Source: Atopsyche davidsoni (taxonomy: Eukaryota; Arthropoda; Insecta; Trichoptera; Hydrobiosidae). From it: a stretch of 64,000 nucleotides of DNA. This document shows, in pieces, positions 39,201-50,372 of the stretch. Both the position numbers and the translations under genes were made by a program. The stretch spans positions 7,230,501 to 7,294,500 of the forward strand of contig JAILWY010000015.1 of NCBI GenBank assembly GCA_022113835.1, given 5' to 3'. How positions within the stretch are numbered: position 1 is the first letter of the stretch; every line of letters starts with the position of its first letter. The notes beneath the pieces were generated by a model. It was not told the origin of the DNA. It saw only the letters and a list, made by a program, of their open reading frames with translations, and made no database searches.

Positions 39201-42200
39201 TCTCGAGCTTTCCAAAAACGCATCATGACTGCAGTGTAGTTAAAAGTTGACCATCGATCATATGACAGAAATGTAGATACGCCATACTTTTTCATCTAGC
39301 AACTATCGTAGAGACTAATAGTTGAGGCTCATCGAGACTACTATACTTGTGGTACCTCTTATCTTGAATGAAAATATGAGATCTTTGTATTCATTTTCTG
39401 TGGTGTCGAGCTGGACACCCTGAGCTGAGATGCCATGATCGAATAACTTTTGATTATTCTCGGTAACGCTTGCCTGTTGTTTCCCAGAAGGAGTAGGTGG
39501 CGCGTGCCTCTGCCAATTTAGAGGGGAATTCCAACGAGACGTATGATTATACCAAAAAACCCAATTAAAATATGTTTTAGATTTATTTTTACCGATTATC
39601 ACACCGATGCGATCAGTAACGCTGTAGACATACTGGGCACTGCCGATAGGAACAAGTTTTATTTATAAACGATAAACTGTCGATATATATGTATAATGAT
39701 ACACGTTTTGATTACTTAAGAACCTAAATAATTTATTGGTTCTTATGTAATTTTAAAGATAATTTAACACCTCGAGTAATATATCAATATAAAAATTAAG
39801 GTAGGTTTGATCAAATATGGTTTGCTTCTGTACTATACTATAAATTAGAATGCGATTAACTGTCTGTCAAACCATTTGCATGTTGTGTCGCTGCGTGTGT
39901 AGCCGGCATAATGTGACAGTGCAATAGTCCCCAACTAAAGAGCAACAGCATCCCGCCCAGCGTCCGATGTTATTGTTGAGATAGGAGCCGCATTCTGGCC
40001 GGCCGAGGTGAGCGATAGCGGCGGTCGGGGACGCGTCGGCGCGCGGGGACTGCTTGTAAATTATCTGCCCATTGATAAGGCATTACGATAGGCCACGGAC
40101 TAACTAGACATTCTGACGCTATGAGGCGTGGCGGTGAGGTTTTATATTTATTGTACAATTTTATTAGTACTCAGTTTTATACTCATTGAAATACAAACAA
40201 TATTATATAGCTATTAATTATCTAACTGATTGCTTTTAGTGCTAATGCTAGTGATGGGACTTCGCATTATATCAATTTATTTCTTTAAACTTTAACTGTT
40301 GTTTTCTATCATTATTCTTGTCTAGTCTTTTATGTCTTAGAAGAATTGCGAGACTTGATTAATATATATGATGGACGTAACAAGCGTAAGCGTTTCAAAA
40401 TACTGATTACTAAGAAGTGCCATTTTAAAATATAATTCAATATCATTACTATTAGCAAGGAACTACTGTACCGTTTAATCAAAAATTTATTTCACACCTT
40501 GTTTGTGTTGTCTTGATAGTTCTGTCGGGTGTGAGCCGACCGTGGCGTGTCTTGCCTTATCGCATTCCACCGGCGGCGGATTAGTGGAGTGTTGACACAA
40601 TTGATGAGTGCAGAGCTCGCGTGCGCAGGCACGATAATATTTTTTTTAATTAATGATTATTTATGAAATGTGAGACTTGTCCGAGAAAAGCCCCGGACAA
40701 TATTGTCAATTAATACTAGAACTTGTCCGCTTGGTTTCTGCCTATGTAAACACAGCGATTCACAATCTCTCAAACGGCAGTATGTCGACATCTTGTCAAG
40801 TGGTCCAACTCCCAAAAACTATATTAAAATATTTTGGCTTGATTTTATTTATGTCTTAGTTGCGGTTATATCAAAGCCCTGTCGTAACTCCTCCATTAAT
40901 TTAGAAAATACCTGGCATAACAGTATTCATTTGCGTGCTCAATTCCAAATCAATAGATATGCCTGCTGCAGTCCCTCTGTCTTGCAGAGCTGGAAGGATA
41001 ATCCTGGAATTTTAAAAAAAATTGAATCATTTTGTTTTGGTTGTTTTTTTCAACATTTCAATTTCATACCGTAAAATGTGATAGAGAGAAACATCTGAAT
41101 AAGTACTAATAGTTAATGAGCGCTGGACGAGGCATCGAGCAGTTCAGGACGATCCCGGAGTACAAGCGGCGTCGAGTTGCCGGGAGAAAGCCACTCGACG
41201 AAAAGAGCGTGCCCGAAGTTGTTGAACCTTTAATTCGCCGGCGGTGTGGGTGGGGTCGGGCCGGGCGAGTGCCTCCGTCCGCTGGAATTCCATATCTCGG
41301 GCATGCAGATCGATAAAGTTCTTATATGGCTTGCCTCGCCTCGCCAATAAATTCCTATTTTTACGACCGACAAGTCTCCCAGCGGTGCCGGGCCTGCGCC
41401 GCGGACGTACCGGGTTGACTGCCCCACCGATAAGCTCCTATCTATCGGAATACCTTCTTCGGTTTCACAACTCGACGAAATTTAATAATTATCAAACGTC
41501 GATGTGATACATCGTTTTAGATAGCTCGAACTGGCATGACCGGCAGCGATCGAACGTAGCACTATGTGTGAAGTTGTAAAGTATATTTTTTTATTCAACA
41601 TTTTAGTGAATCTGATATTATTTGTGAGTTGCTAAAAGCAGCTGGCTACGCACGCTGCGACACCGCATGGTGATTGGCCAATAGTTTCTCCTTTTGCATT
41701 GTTTACTTTAAGCGTTTAAGCCCTCTCTCTCTACTACACACTTCGCGATATAACTTCGATTGTAGTTTGTGTCGCTGCGTGTATTATTAGGTCTCTTTTT
41801 TGAGTAAACTATATAAATAATTTTAATCATGTGGTGGATATGGAGAAATAGATTTAATATGTCTATGACAATATCGTGCATATTTCCATTCTGTAAATGA
41901 ATTGAGAATTGAGCGCTCCGAGCGCTTACGCGATATGCTACAGCCAGCCACCTTGTAGCAAGAGGACTATCCCTGCACACTGTTTTCCGTGTTATTTCAA
42001 CGGTCGAATCCACGAGAAAAATATCACGTTGATCACTTGAGCGTCAGTCTACCGATGTTGTCTTTGTTTAAGGTTTGTTTTTTTTGTTGATAAAATGTTA
42101 CATCGCTTATCGATGTTTTCGGGAAACGATATCCATAAACTAGGGCAATGCATGATAGCAATATTTCTCATGTGTAATTTAATGAAACTCGTGATCATAA

Positions 42201-45200
42201 TTTAGTTTTAATACATGACTAATGTTCAACAATTTAGCATGATATGCGCGAAAGGTCCGGACAGGCGGAAGACACGTACACGGGGAGATTCACGATCCTG
42301 GCGCGGTCCGGTCCAAGGAATACCATCACACCAGAGGAAGGATGTATCATCCTTGTATGGGCTCCCGGCGAGTGGGCGCGTCGGCAAATTTGACTCCTCG
42401 CCTGAAGGTCAGAGACAGCGATAGCTATAGAATCCACCCTGCCGGCGTGCCGATCCTCGAATGTGGGAACGTCAAGTAGGCGTGTTAAGCTCTGCCTCGT
42501 CATTGTTTGTAATTGCGCATTTTTATGGAAATGAGAGTTAAACTAATGTTTTAAAAGTCATGGACTTTTCCTTGTTCACCGTCCTTGGCTCCTGCTTTGG
42601 TGCAATATCATCAGAAGTCTCTGTGGTTATTTCAGGACATCACGTGCGTGCATTGTCTCACGTCTTATCGCCTTGCCGGACGGGCGGAATATCAAACGAC
42701 ATTATGCAAGTGAAGTCCTCTAACTGCGTGATGCCCCTTGCAATTCTGTCAAAATCAAATTCGTACCGTCTACCTTAACTTTAAATCGTCGGATCCATTT
42801 ATTTAACTGGTTTTTATGTTGATCGATATCGATGAGTCGAGGGGTTTATGACCTGTAAAATACATACCTCTATCTTCTTTGCGTGGAATTACTTGATTGT
42901 AAACTGAAGTTTTGTATATTTTAATATAAACACTCCACTATTTTATGCAGTAAGGTATCTAAGTTTTTTTTAAAGTGATTGTAATATTAATGCCGTATTG
43001 AGTGTGCCTTACAAATATTAGCCCGTCGGTGGAATGTTCTTCACGCAATTCAATGTGATAAAATTAGTAAGCAAATATTACCACTTTCACTTGGTGAAGT
43101 ACGTAATATCAATTGTTTACCTCTTCTCTGGCTCGATAGACATCATAACGCCTCTCGGGCTGCTCTCACAAGAGCAATTGGATATTTTAATACGGCAATT
43201 CATTTAGCAACTAATTGCACTTTTATTTTCAACGATTCAAGTATTTCTCAACACCAATATAGGAAATTATAAAATATGGTGTACGTTTTTCGTATTTAAT
43301 GTATGAATCGTCAAATATCTCATTTTTAATTTTTTTTTAACTGAGCATTGCGTTTGAGTAATACTTTTTCAATTATAATGATAAACGAGTTTAATATTCG
43401 TGATTTGTAGTTTGAAATAAAAATGGTAAATCTAGTTAAACTATCTTTATTATGCTACAAATGGAGTCTACTTACACTAAATATTAAATCCTTTGTCTTT
43501 AATAGCTTAATATATATTTTTTTAAAAGTATTTTAAAAAAATATTTTTTTTACTCTGTATAGAACTATCAATGTGTAATTCGCTTGAAGCATTTATAGCA
43601 GTAAACTTACAAGGTACGATAAGGTGTAGTTATGCAAGCGAGCGAACTGCCTTTTGTCTATTACTCGTTGCCGTAACGCAAAAAAACATGCTAATATTGA
43701 TAGCAAAACGAACACAATAGCTAAAAATGGCTCAATTAATCCCAAAGAAAGTTGGTTTTTATCTGATCCTCGTGACGTGATTCATTACACAATGCATTTA
43801 AATTTGACAGAAGCGAGAGCCGCCACGGTGTAGGAGTTTCCGTCCATATGGCATGGTATCGCTTCCCATGACGCCGCTCTCCATGCCCCGTATGCTAATA
43901 TGCTGGTCTTCCTTGCAGGCTCACGAAGCCGCAGACGTTTGCCGATTGCATCGGTAACGAGTTGCCCCTCGGCTGGGAGGAGGCGTACGACCCCCACATC
44001 GGGCCCTACTACATCAACCATGTCAACCGTGAGTACCTCTGCATCTTCCTCTCTTTATCTTGTGGCTGCTTCCACCGTTTTTACTGCGACAAAAAAAAAC
44101 CGCTTGCTTTGGTGGTATTAACATATGTAAATATTTTTAAATAATAGTATTAATTATTGCGATACTTATTTAAAGGATTAATTATTTATTTCAAAGCTTA
44201 TTTAGATTAATGTTATTGTAAATAAAAGTTTATATACTAAGAAAAAAAAAACATAATTTATGATATTGTTACGGTCCAGCAGTAAGTTTGAAAAACGAAC
44301 ACCATAAACAAAGGGGCTCTGGAAGGATCGAGCGACCATCGATTAGGAGCGCCGAGACGCGGTTTTAGAGAAGCGAGGAGTGCGCCTCGCGCGAGCTCCC
44401 GAATGTTAGAGATGCAAGGGGGGAAGCCATTTTGTGATTAGTGTCAAACAGGGCTTCGGCCTGTCTGCATTCATAACAATGTTAATATAAATATATAATG
44501 TGGAAATAAATACTCTGTACGTAGATAAATAAATATAACTTGAGTTGACATAAATAAGCGTTTAAATGTGAACCCCGGCACGTTACAATATCATTGATTT
44601 TTGTGCAGAAACACGACGGAAGTATTCACCTTTAAAACCGATACAGATATTTTGTTTCTTTTGTACATTTTATTATATTATTATCATTGTGCTCGAATCG
44701 AATCTACTTTATTTTTTTCATCAGTGAGCCGATATCGTTTTAGTTGTATAATATGTTTTCGGTTTTTGCTTAATGGTTAAATTCTTAGACTGCATTTACG
44801 CCAGGATCGTCGAGTTCTTCTCGCCGCTTCTTTTCCAGCCCTCGTTGCTATTCGGCAATTTCTTCCCTCAGACTCCTCGGCCCGGTCCGCAGCTGATCGC
44901 GCGCATGTTTTCCTTCCCTTTCCTAGAAGCGCGCTCCGTCACCGGTCGTGAGTGACGGCGGAGCTCCCGGAAGAGCGGCTCTGACGTCATCGGCAGGTGA
45001 ATTTTTTTGCGATGATTTTGGAACGATCAATCCGAGGAATGCGCGCGCAGGGACGAGGCAAGGGGAATGCGACCTTGAACGAATCGCGTACGAAAACGTC
45101 GCCGGGAAAGTCAACTACCGCAACATATATAGCTGCACAGTTTGTTATTATTTATTGGCAAGGAAAATTGTGCATTTGTACTCTGAAATGCGGGAGTTCA

Positions 45201-48200
45201 AGTAATATCCCAACGCTCAATAGAGATGCGTCAAGCGCCGTTATCTTGTCGGGCGAATAGATCGCATAAATTTATTTGAACGATTGCGCATATTTTCAAT
45301 TTCAATTCATGCCGGCTACCCGGTCGGATACAGTCGAATTTTAGCAAGGCAAGCCAGGCTTGCGCGGCAGTTACGCCACTCGATAATAATTTCGGCTTAA
45401 TTGTTTGGGTTACTCGTTGCACGCGGAGCAAACGGTCGTTGGGAAATAATCTTGCCAGATTTTCAGATAAAGTAAACCAGTGCTACTGACTCAATAACTA
45501 CTTTAAATCGTCGGATAGATGCATACGTCCAAAAAATAATTATATTCAGTTGTTAGTAAAAAATGAAAAATAACATATATGTAGTATCACGATATCGAGG
45601 GCAGACGACACACCCTTCGATTCAGAAAATTCCGACGTCGTTCGGCGCACCCGCGGAGCTCCGCGACGCGATCGACTCGGGAGCGCCGCTGCGAACAATG
45701 CGACTGCAATAACTGGAGCGCCGTCCCGCTCGGGCGGCCGTCGCCCCGTCCCGCCGCGCAGTCTGGCCGGGTGTCGCCGCGGGTCCCGGGTCCTCCCCGC
45801 CCGGGGACCTCCCCGCCCGGGACCTCCCCGCCCGGGGACCTCCCCGCCCGCCCGGGAGCGCCGCCGCCGCGCGACGATTACAACAAAAGGCAATTGTGCA
45901 ATCGGCGATGCGGCCGGCGCGGGGGTCCGGCGCGGGGTCCGGCCGGAACGCGAGATTCTCGACCACTCGAAATAGTCGCCGCGGTCCACGTGGGAACTCG
46001 CTCGGCCGCGGCGCCGGCCGGGGCGAGGGAACTCCTCTCGGAATGTCCCCCACCGAGAGGGGCACCTCGAATAAACGAGTTCTCGGAAGCCCCGATATAG
46101 TGGCCAAGCCCGGCCGGGCCGCCAGCGCCGCGGACCACTCCGCTCGCATCTCGGAGCGCGCTTCGTGCTTTTTAATTATCGGATTGACTGCGCCTGCGAA
46201 AATACCTCCCCGCGGGTGCGATCCCGTCACCTAATGCCAATAAAAGCTTACTTTTGAAACTTTAATTGATTATATCTCTTGATTGATATCTTGTACACTT
46301 TGCACCAAACGAACGGTTATTTTTGTTAGTTGGGCGATCGATTAGTCAATTCAATTTATTATTGAAATTTTCATACCGGCTTGTCGTGCAGGCGATTCCT
46401 TCAATGACGGCAATATTTATATTATAGCTTACCAAATACCTCATCAATAATCATCAGATTCGCAAAATATATTGCGTTTATAATATAATATACCCGAAAC
46501 TCAACTCAAACGATTACTAGAATAACCGTGATTGCATAAAAAATGCATATTCTAAAAATCCATCCGCTCCTATTAGTTATCTTGCAATTTAGAATATTTA
46601 CATAACATTTTTATCCAACCGATCGGTTATTTTCTCGAGACCATAACTTATCTTGTATTACTATGAATGTTTGCAACTGTGGCACATGCACTTCCATACA
46701 ATTTGGAGTTATGAATATTTAATATACCTGCCTACACATTCGTTCATTTGACTCGAGATATCGCGTTAAATGAACGAATATATATTTTTTATTTATGTTT
46801 GAGGTCGTAAAAAAATACTCGATAAAAACTAATTTATTTGCATGTGCCGCTTTCGGTGCTCTGCCGGTGGAGGGGTCATTGTGTCGCTTTATTTTTTATT
46901 ATTTGTAGCAACTGACTTTTTTAGGCTCACATATCATCAGAGCGTTAAATTAAAAAAAAAAAAATAAATAAATAAAAAAAACGGTACGCAATCCGCGCAT
47001 TCCCGCGGCGTGAGTCATGCGGGCACAATGGGGCACCGGTGATAATATTTGCCGATCGGGCCGCATTCCCCGCATTCCGCTCGCGGCCTGATCAAACATT
47101 TGCCAGCGGAGCGCTTCCCGAGCCGCGACCTGCGCTCTACACTACACTCGAGACTGCCAAACTCACCGAGTGCCACACACCGATCGCGAAGAACGCCCAA
47201 TCACCGGTCATGTCATCTACTACAGTCATTATTATTGGACACGTCTGGTTGTATGCGGAGATCTGTTCAAGTGAGGGTTTCTTTAGCTCTAATGCTGTAC
47301 CCGAATTTGAAGACTTCTAACCTAATCACGAGGTCGCATGCTTTGATATATTTGTATAAAATGTCCAATTTACGATCGTTTTGAGTATCAAAATTTTTTT
47401 TACACCTAAATGCTAGCACATGCGTACAAACAAATGTAAAGTAAATATTAGGATGTGGTGGCAATTATTTTATTATCAATAAACACTGATAGCGATAATT
47501 ATTTAAATTTATGATTTATTCGTGGCCTAATTCATCATAATTAGACGATTTATATTTTGTGTCATAAATAAGAGTCTGCCACTCGTATACTGTTTGGCAT
47601 TGTACGGGATATGCACACGATCGTTTTGAGTTTAGTAAAAAATAATCAACGAAAGGTTTTATAAAATAATACCACAGCCATCGGTTCGGAGGCGCCACGA
47701 GCCCGCATGGGAGACTTCGCTTTGGAAAGTAAAGCCAGCTCCGAGGACAGCAGCTCGGAGCATGCATGAAAGTAGTGAGAGATGTTATGGCATTTAGAAA
47801 GGGAAGTCTGCGAGCGCGCGGCTCCTCCGCCGGGAGAGTGCCGCTCCACAGCCTCGGCTCGGGGTGATTACTTACTTGCCGCGTGCTTACTTACTTACCG
47901 GCTGCGGTTGAACTGGGGGGCGAGGAAGGCAAGGGAGCCGCTCTCGGTGCTGACGATGATCTCCACGGCGAGCGTGGAGCTACCTTCAAAAGTAGTAGTC
48001 GTTATTAATAAGAAAACACAAGTGGTTGCTGAACCTCATTGGAGTGCCTCTCCTCGGACACATTTATCCTGGGCCGGTCTTGGTACTCCCGACTGCCAGC
48101 CGCTGGTGCAAATCCCGCATCCACGCGAGCTTTCTCCTATAGGTGCTTTGGATTTTTCCTACGCTGTGAACAATCAGCTGGAGTAGGCTATACTCGCGTC

Positions 48201-50372
48201 CCAGAATGCGCAGAGGAGAAATCCCGTCGACGGAAAAGAGCGGAGTATATTTCATTTGGGAGAATTCATTGGATAATGCTTTTAAAAATAAAATAATCTA
48301 CGGCAGTAATTGAACCGGGTGCTAGTGGTCGATTGTGCCCGGCCGGGAATATGAAATCGCGGGTAATCCGAAAACGATGATTACAATTCTGCCGACGTCT
48401 CGAATCGCAGATTATGGAGTGGACTAATTGCGCCAGTTCTATTGTTCGACTCGCAAATGACTAATTGCTTCGGGATTCAATACGGCCATGCCCAAATGTG
48501 ACTTTGATTTCTGTTATTCTTTTCTGATAAAGCAGCGCCCGGTCTGATTGCCCGCCCACTGCGAAGGTCCGACTCCATCCGCGCCGGCCCACCTCCGAGT
48601 GCACTGTTTTCAACGTGAGCCTTCTTTCATCGCGTTAGGGTTAAACTGCCGCTCTGCGACGCGTTTTGAAGTGAATTTAAATAAACTACTAGCTCAGATG
48701 AAGCTGCAGGTGGCATACTATTCTGGAAAGTCACGCACGATACCACAGCATGCGTAATCCGGTACAGCCGCATTCTCAAGTCGGTCCGATTCCGCCGACT
48801 GTCACCTCGCGCCCGGCGCAGACGAGCAGACTCGTCGCACGCGGCTGCAGCGCTGTCGTGGCGAGATGCATGTCATTACCGGCTGCGGTCGCGTCTCTGC
48901 GGTGCGGATGTGGGGCGGACCTAAAAACTAACTGCGACTAATTCAAATTAAATCAACTGCAAGATCGTTTCGCTGCACAGCGGCGGTTAACCGGCAGGCG
49001 CTTTTTGCCGCGCGCGCGTGGATGTGCCCGCGGAACTGCATTCCTCCCTCGGCGCCCCGTCCACCCATGGATCGACAGTGTCGAGAATCGACGACGCGTT
49101 GCATAACAATGTCCGCCCCCCAACAGGCGAGGCGAACTAAAAGCTACCATCTAGCTTACTTATCGTGAGACATAGTAAGCTAACGAGGCTTTGATACCGC
49201 TACAAATCTGCAACAGCACTGCAGATTCCCTAGGCAAAAGTCAAAGTACCCGCCGCAAAAGGCTTCTAGATACGAGTTTATTTTACGACTTTGGAGATGG
49301 GACGGCATCTACTCATTATTCTGATTAATCCTGACTTCTGCCGGCGTGGAATGCCGGCCTGGGCCGCATCGACAGGAAGTAGCGGCCGGGCGGCGTCGTG
49401 AACTCATCTTGTCCTTTGCCGGTGTGCACCTCGTTGTGGTCGATCTTCAAACACTATGTTCAGTCAGATACGATAATTATTACTTTTTATCAGATATCGC
49501 TTGTTAAATAATGGAATTAATTGTCTTTGTATGTACTACTAACTTTTATAAATCTCAAAATGTATCTTTCGCTGGCAAGAATACAAGCACTACGCATTTC
49601 ATATCTATATTCTCTGAATTAATTTTATGTTTGTTAAGTAATTCTGATGCAAACAATATAGTTAAAATATACAACAAAATCATTTTGTATGCATTTATTA
49701 TATAAATAAGACATTATAGTGATGTTGTCGCATTTCGAATTACCGAATAGTCAGTGAGTGAGTATGTTTTTGTCGCCATATTTGGCCATTTGCGCCACAC
49801 CGACTCGGAAATGCCATCTCGCCGGAGCCACCCGGAGCGGCCGGCCGCGCCGCCGCCCACTCGAGGACAGTGTGCCGATCCGCGCTCCTCGGCTTCCTGT
49901 CGGCTGTGACTAATACCGCATACCTTGCGGCATGAGTTAATTGGTGAAGTTGGGGAGAGAAAAAAAACACAACACGACGCGTGGAATTTGTTTACTTTGG
50001 TCGGATCTCAGCACGTGAACTCGTGTTTCAGATCTAATGTGTCGCTCGAAAAATTGCACCCAGCACTTGGTGTTTATTCTCCAGCTATCAAGTCTTCATT
50101 GAGAAGCTGCTCGTACCTTCTGGGATGTTCTAGTTTCTCGATTTTCTGACGTCTATATTGTGCAGTATAGACGTTTGTATATTTTACATACTTTCATTAT
50201 GTTACTGTGCGTCGCATCGCTTAGCGCAGTTCGTTTTTACGTTTTCGTCTGTACCCTAATGTTGTTTCTTGTTGCAGAGGTGACGCAGCTCGAAGACCCG
50301 CGGCTGGAATGGCTGGGGGTGCAGGAAGCCATGCTGCGGGACTACCTCCAGACGGCACAGGATGCGTTGCAG
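21169..50372 (+). CDS. kibra: Kibra / WWC-family Hippo-pathway scaffold, N-terminal part (3'-partial)
   Basis: Three exons, 21169-21296, 43919-44028 and 50278-50372, join in frame (128+110+95 bp) to give the first 111 residues. WW domain 1 spans about residues 10-41 ([14 protein letters not shown], then [16 protein letters not shown]) with both signature Trp residues, W15 and W37. WW domain 2 spans about 57-88 ([20 protein letters not shown], then QVTQLEDPR); its second Trp is replaced by Leu84, as in other WWC proteins that carry Ile or Leu there. Residues 89-111 ([19 protein letters not shown]) start the coiled coil. Kibra acts at the apical cell cortex with Merlin and Expanded to activate Hippo/Warts and restrain Yorkie. 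The start ATG is the first in frame and the WW domain follows at the usual distance. The C2 domain and aPKC-binding region must lie right of the window. Confidence 0.97.
24555..28699. promoter_or_regulatory. TEAD/Scalloped-type motif group 2
   Basis: Heptamers at 24555, 27074, 28332 and 28693, each inside a CpG-rich patch. The copy at 27074 lies in an 18-mer, GCGCAGGAATGCCGGGCG (27069-27086), that recurs exactly at 34631-34648. A CRE octamer TGACGTCA is at 26353-26360. Confidence 0.5.
29899..29938. repeat. CATCGC/CATCGT simple repeat
   Basis: About 40 bp of the trinucleotide-like series GCCATCGCCATCGTCATCG inside a CpG-rich patch of kibra intron 1. The runs of Asp or Ile/Val codons this produces in open frames are not a protein. 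Confidence 0.7.
32230..34642. promoter_or_regulatory. TEAD/Scalloped-type motif group 3
   Basis: Heptamers at 32230, 32728, 33200, 34620 and 34636. The last two are in the same orientation, 16 bp apart start to start, in a CpG-rich patch. The neighbourhood of 32728 also has repeated CACGTCACGTCACG-type CRE-like half sites at 32770-32815. Confidence 0.5.
33615..33950. mobile_element. MITE-like element with long imperfect inverted repeats
   Basis: The left part has AATAAAATACTTAGTGATTT then TTCCACATGTTAATTT. The right part read in reverse has AATAAAATACTGGAGTTATT then TTTCCACGTGCTAATTT. The inverted similarity extends outward to GATAGAGAATAC / GATGAGAATG, for an arm of roughly 75-80 bp. Internally it carries CCAACGCGAAAGGTTGGCGA and AACTGGTCACCAATAAAAA, also found in the hairpin at 62 kb, so the two belong to one family. 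No coding capacity. Confidence 0.65.
36262..36321. repeat. Inverted repeat CTTATCCCTC/GAGGGATAAG
   Basis: Ten-base perfect arms at 36262-36271 and 36312-36321 enclose a GC-rich loop with GCGGCCGC. The surrounding 36190-36380 is GC-richer than its neighbours and may be a fragment of an old element; no family recognised. Confidence 0.4.
38557..40568. promoter_or_regulatory. TEAD/Scalloped-type motif group 4
   Basis: Heptamers at 38557 and 40562, the second as CGCATTCCACCGG. Both are within CpG-rich patches of intron 1. A near match with one mismatch (GCATTCT) is at about 39988. Confidence 0.45.
43919..44028 (+). CDS. kibra: kibra coding exon 2 (linker and most of WW domain 2)
   Basis: Acceptor CTTGCAG, donor GTGAGT. 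It encodes [20 protein letters not shown] and continues to INHVN. The junction to the next exon splits the codon of residue 80 (C then AG, Gln), inside the WW2 sheet, so both exons are needed for a folded domain. Confidence 0.96.
44267..44587. mobile_element. Solo LTR (LTR retrotransposon remnant)
   Basis: A 321-bp block starts TGTTACGG and ends CGTTACA, giving the TG...CA termini of LTRs with short inverted ends (TGT/ACA). It is flanked on both sides by ATAT (44263-44266 and 44588-44591), a 4-bp target duplication. Inside, a GC-rich first half is followed by AT-rich sequence with AATAAA motifs, as expected for U3-R-U5. No internal gag-pol sequence is present, so it is a solo LTR, probably Ty3/Gypsy-type by target-site length. 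It lies 238 bp after kibra exon 2. Confidence 0.78.
45036..49354. promoter_or_regulatory. TEAD/Scalloped-type motif group 5, with a 3-bp-spaced direct repeat
   Basis: Heptamers at 45036, 45064, 46997, 47063, 47072, 49038 and 49348, plus GGAATGT at 46040. The pair at 47063-47078 reads CATTCC-CCG-CATTCC, a direct repeat with a 3-bp gap, the arrangement known to favour cooperative binding of two TEAD DNA-binding domains. A CRE octamer is at 44982-44989. All are in intron 2. Confidence 0.58.
45784..45856. repeat. GC-rich minisatellite, unit about 17-18 bp
   Basis: About four copies of GGACCTCCCCGCCCGG with small length changes, inside the CpG patch at 45600-46220 of kibra intron 2. Its C-runs could form structured DNA on the opposite strand. 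No coding role. Confidence 0.75.
50278..50372 (+). CDS. kibra: kibra coding exon 3 (end of WW2, start of coiled coil)
   Basis: Acceptor GTTGCAG, donor GTAGGA. It encodes [20 protein letters not shown] and [12 protein letters not shown], ending on a complete codon. The sequence closely follows the conserved WWC segment after WW2. Confidence 0.96.

Larger units (their letters stand above)
21297..43918 (+). other. kibra: kibra intron 1 (22.6 kb)
   Basis: Bounded by GTAGGT and TTCCTTGCAG. It is a mosaic of AT-rich DNA and CpG-rich patches, clearest at about 22660-22960, 24430-24560, 26130-26640, 26940-27330, 27880-28060, 28240-28760, 29650-30030, 30960-31150, 32200-32400, 32640-32830, 34420-34800, 35460-35770, 37620-37930, 38510-38640, 39960-40080 and 41110-41430. 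It holds 18 GCATTCC/GGAATGC heptamers, several TGACGTCA octamers and a MITE-like element at 33.6-33.95 kb. No internal gene was recognised. Confidence 0.85.
44029..50277 (+). other. kibra: kibra intron 2 (6.2 kb)
   Basis: Contains a solo LTR (44267-44587), a GC-rich minisatellite (about 45784-45856) within a CpG patch at 45600-46220, and further CpG patches at 44940-45080, 46980-47160, 47680-47860, 48530-48920 and 48980-49080. Seven GCATTCC/GGAATGC heptamers lie here, including a direct repeat with a 3-bp gap at 47063-47078. No gene recognised. Confidence 0.85.

Noticed and set aside
39021..41784. Repeated GTCGCTGCGTGTGTAG-like pieces at about 39.03, 39.89 and 41.77 kb.
   Set aside because: Matches are only 12-15 bp with different surroundings; not enough to define a repeat family.
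45546..46234. Open frames of 110-200 codons on both strands near 45.6-46.2 kb.
   Set aside because: They run through a minisatellite and CpG-rich DNA; no conserved protein features.
50149..50175. Short hairpin ACGTCTATA...TATAGACGT just upstream of kibra exon 3.
   Set aside because: Only a 9-10 bp stem; too short for a microRNA precursor and within chance for AT-rich DNA.
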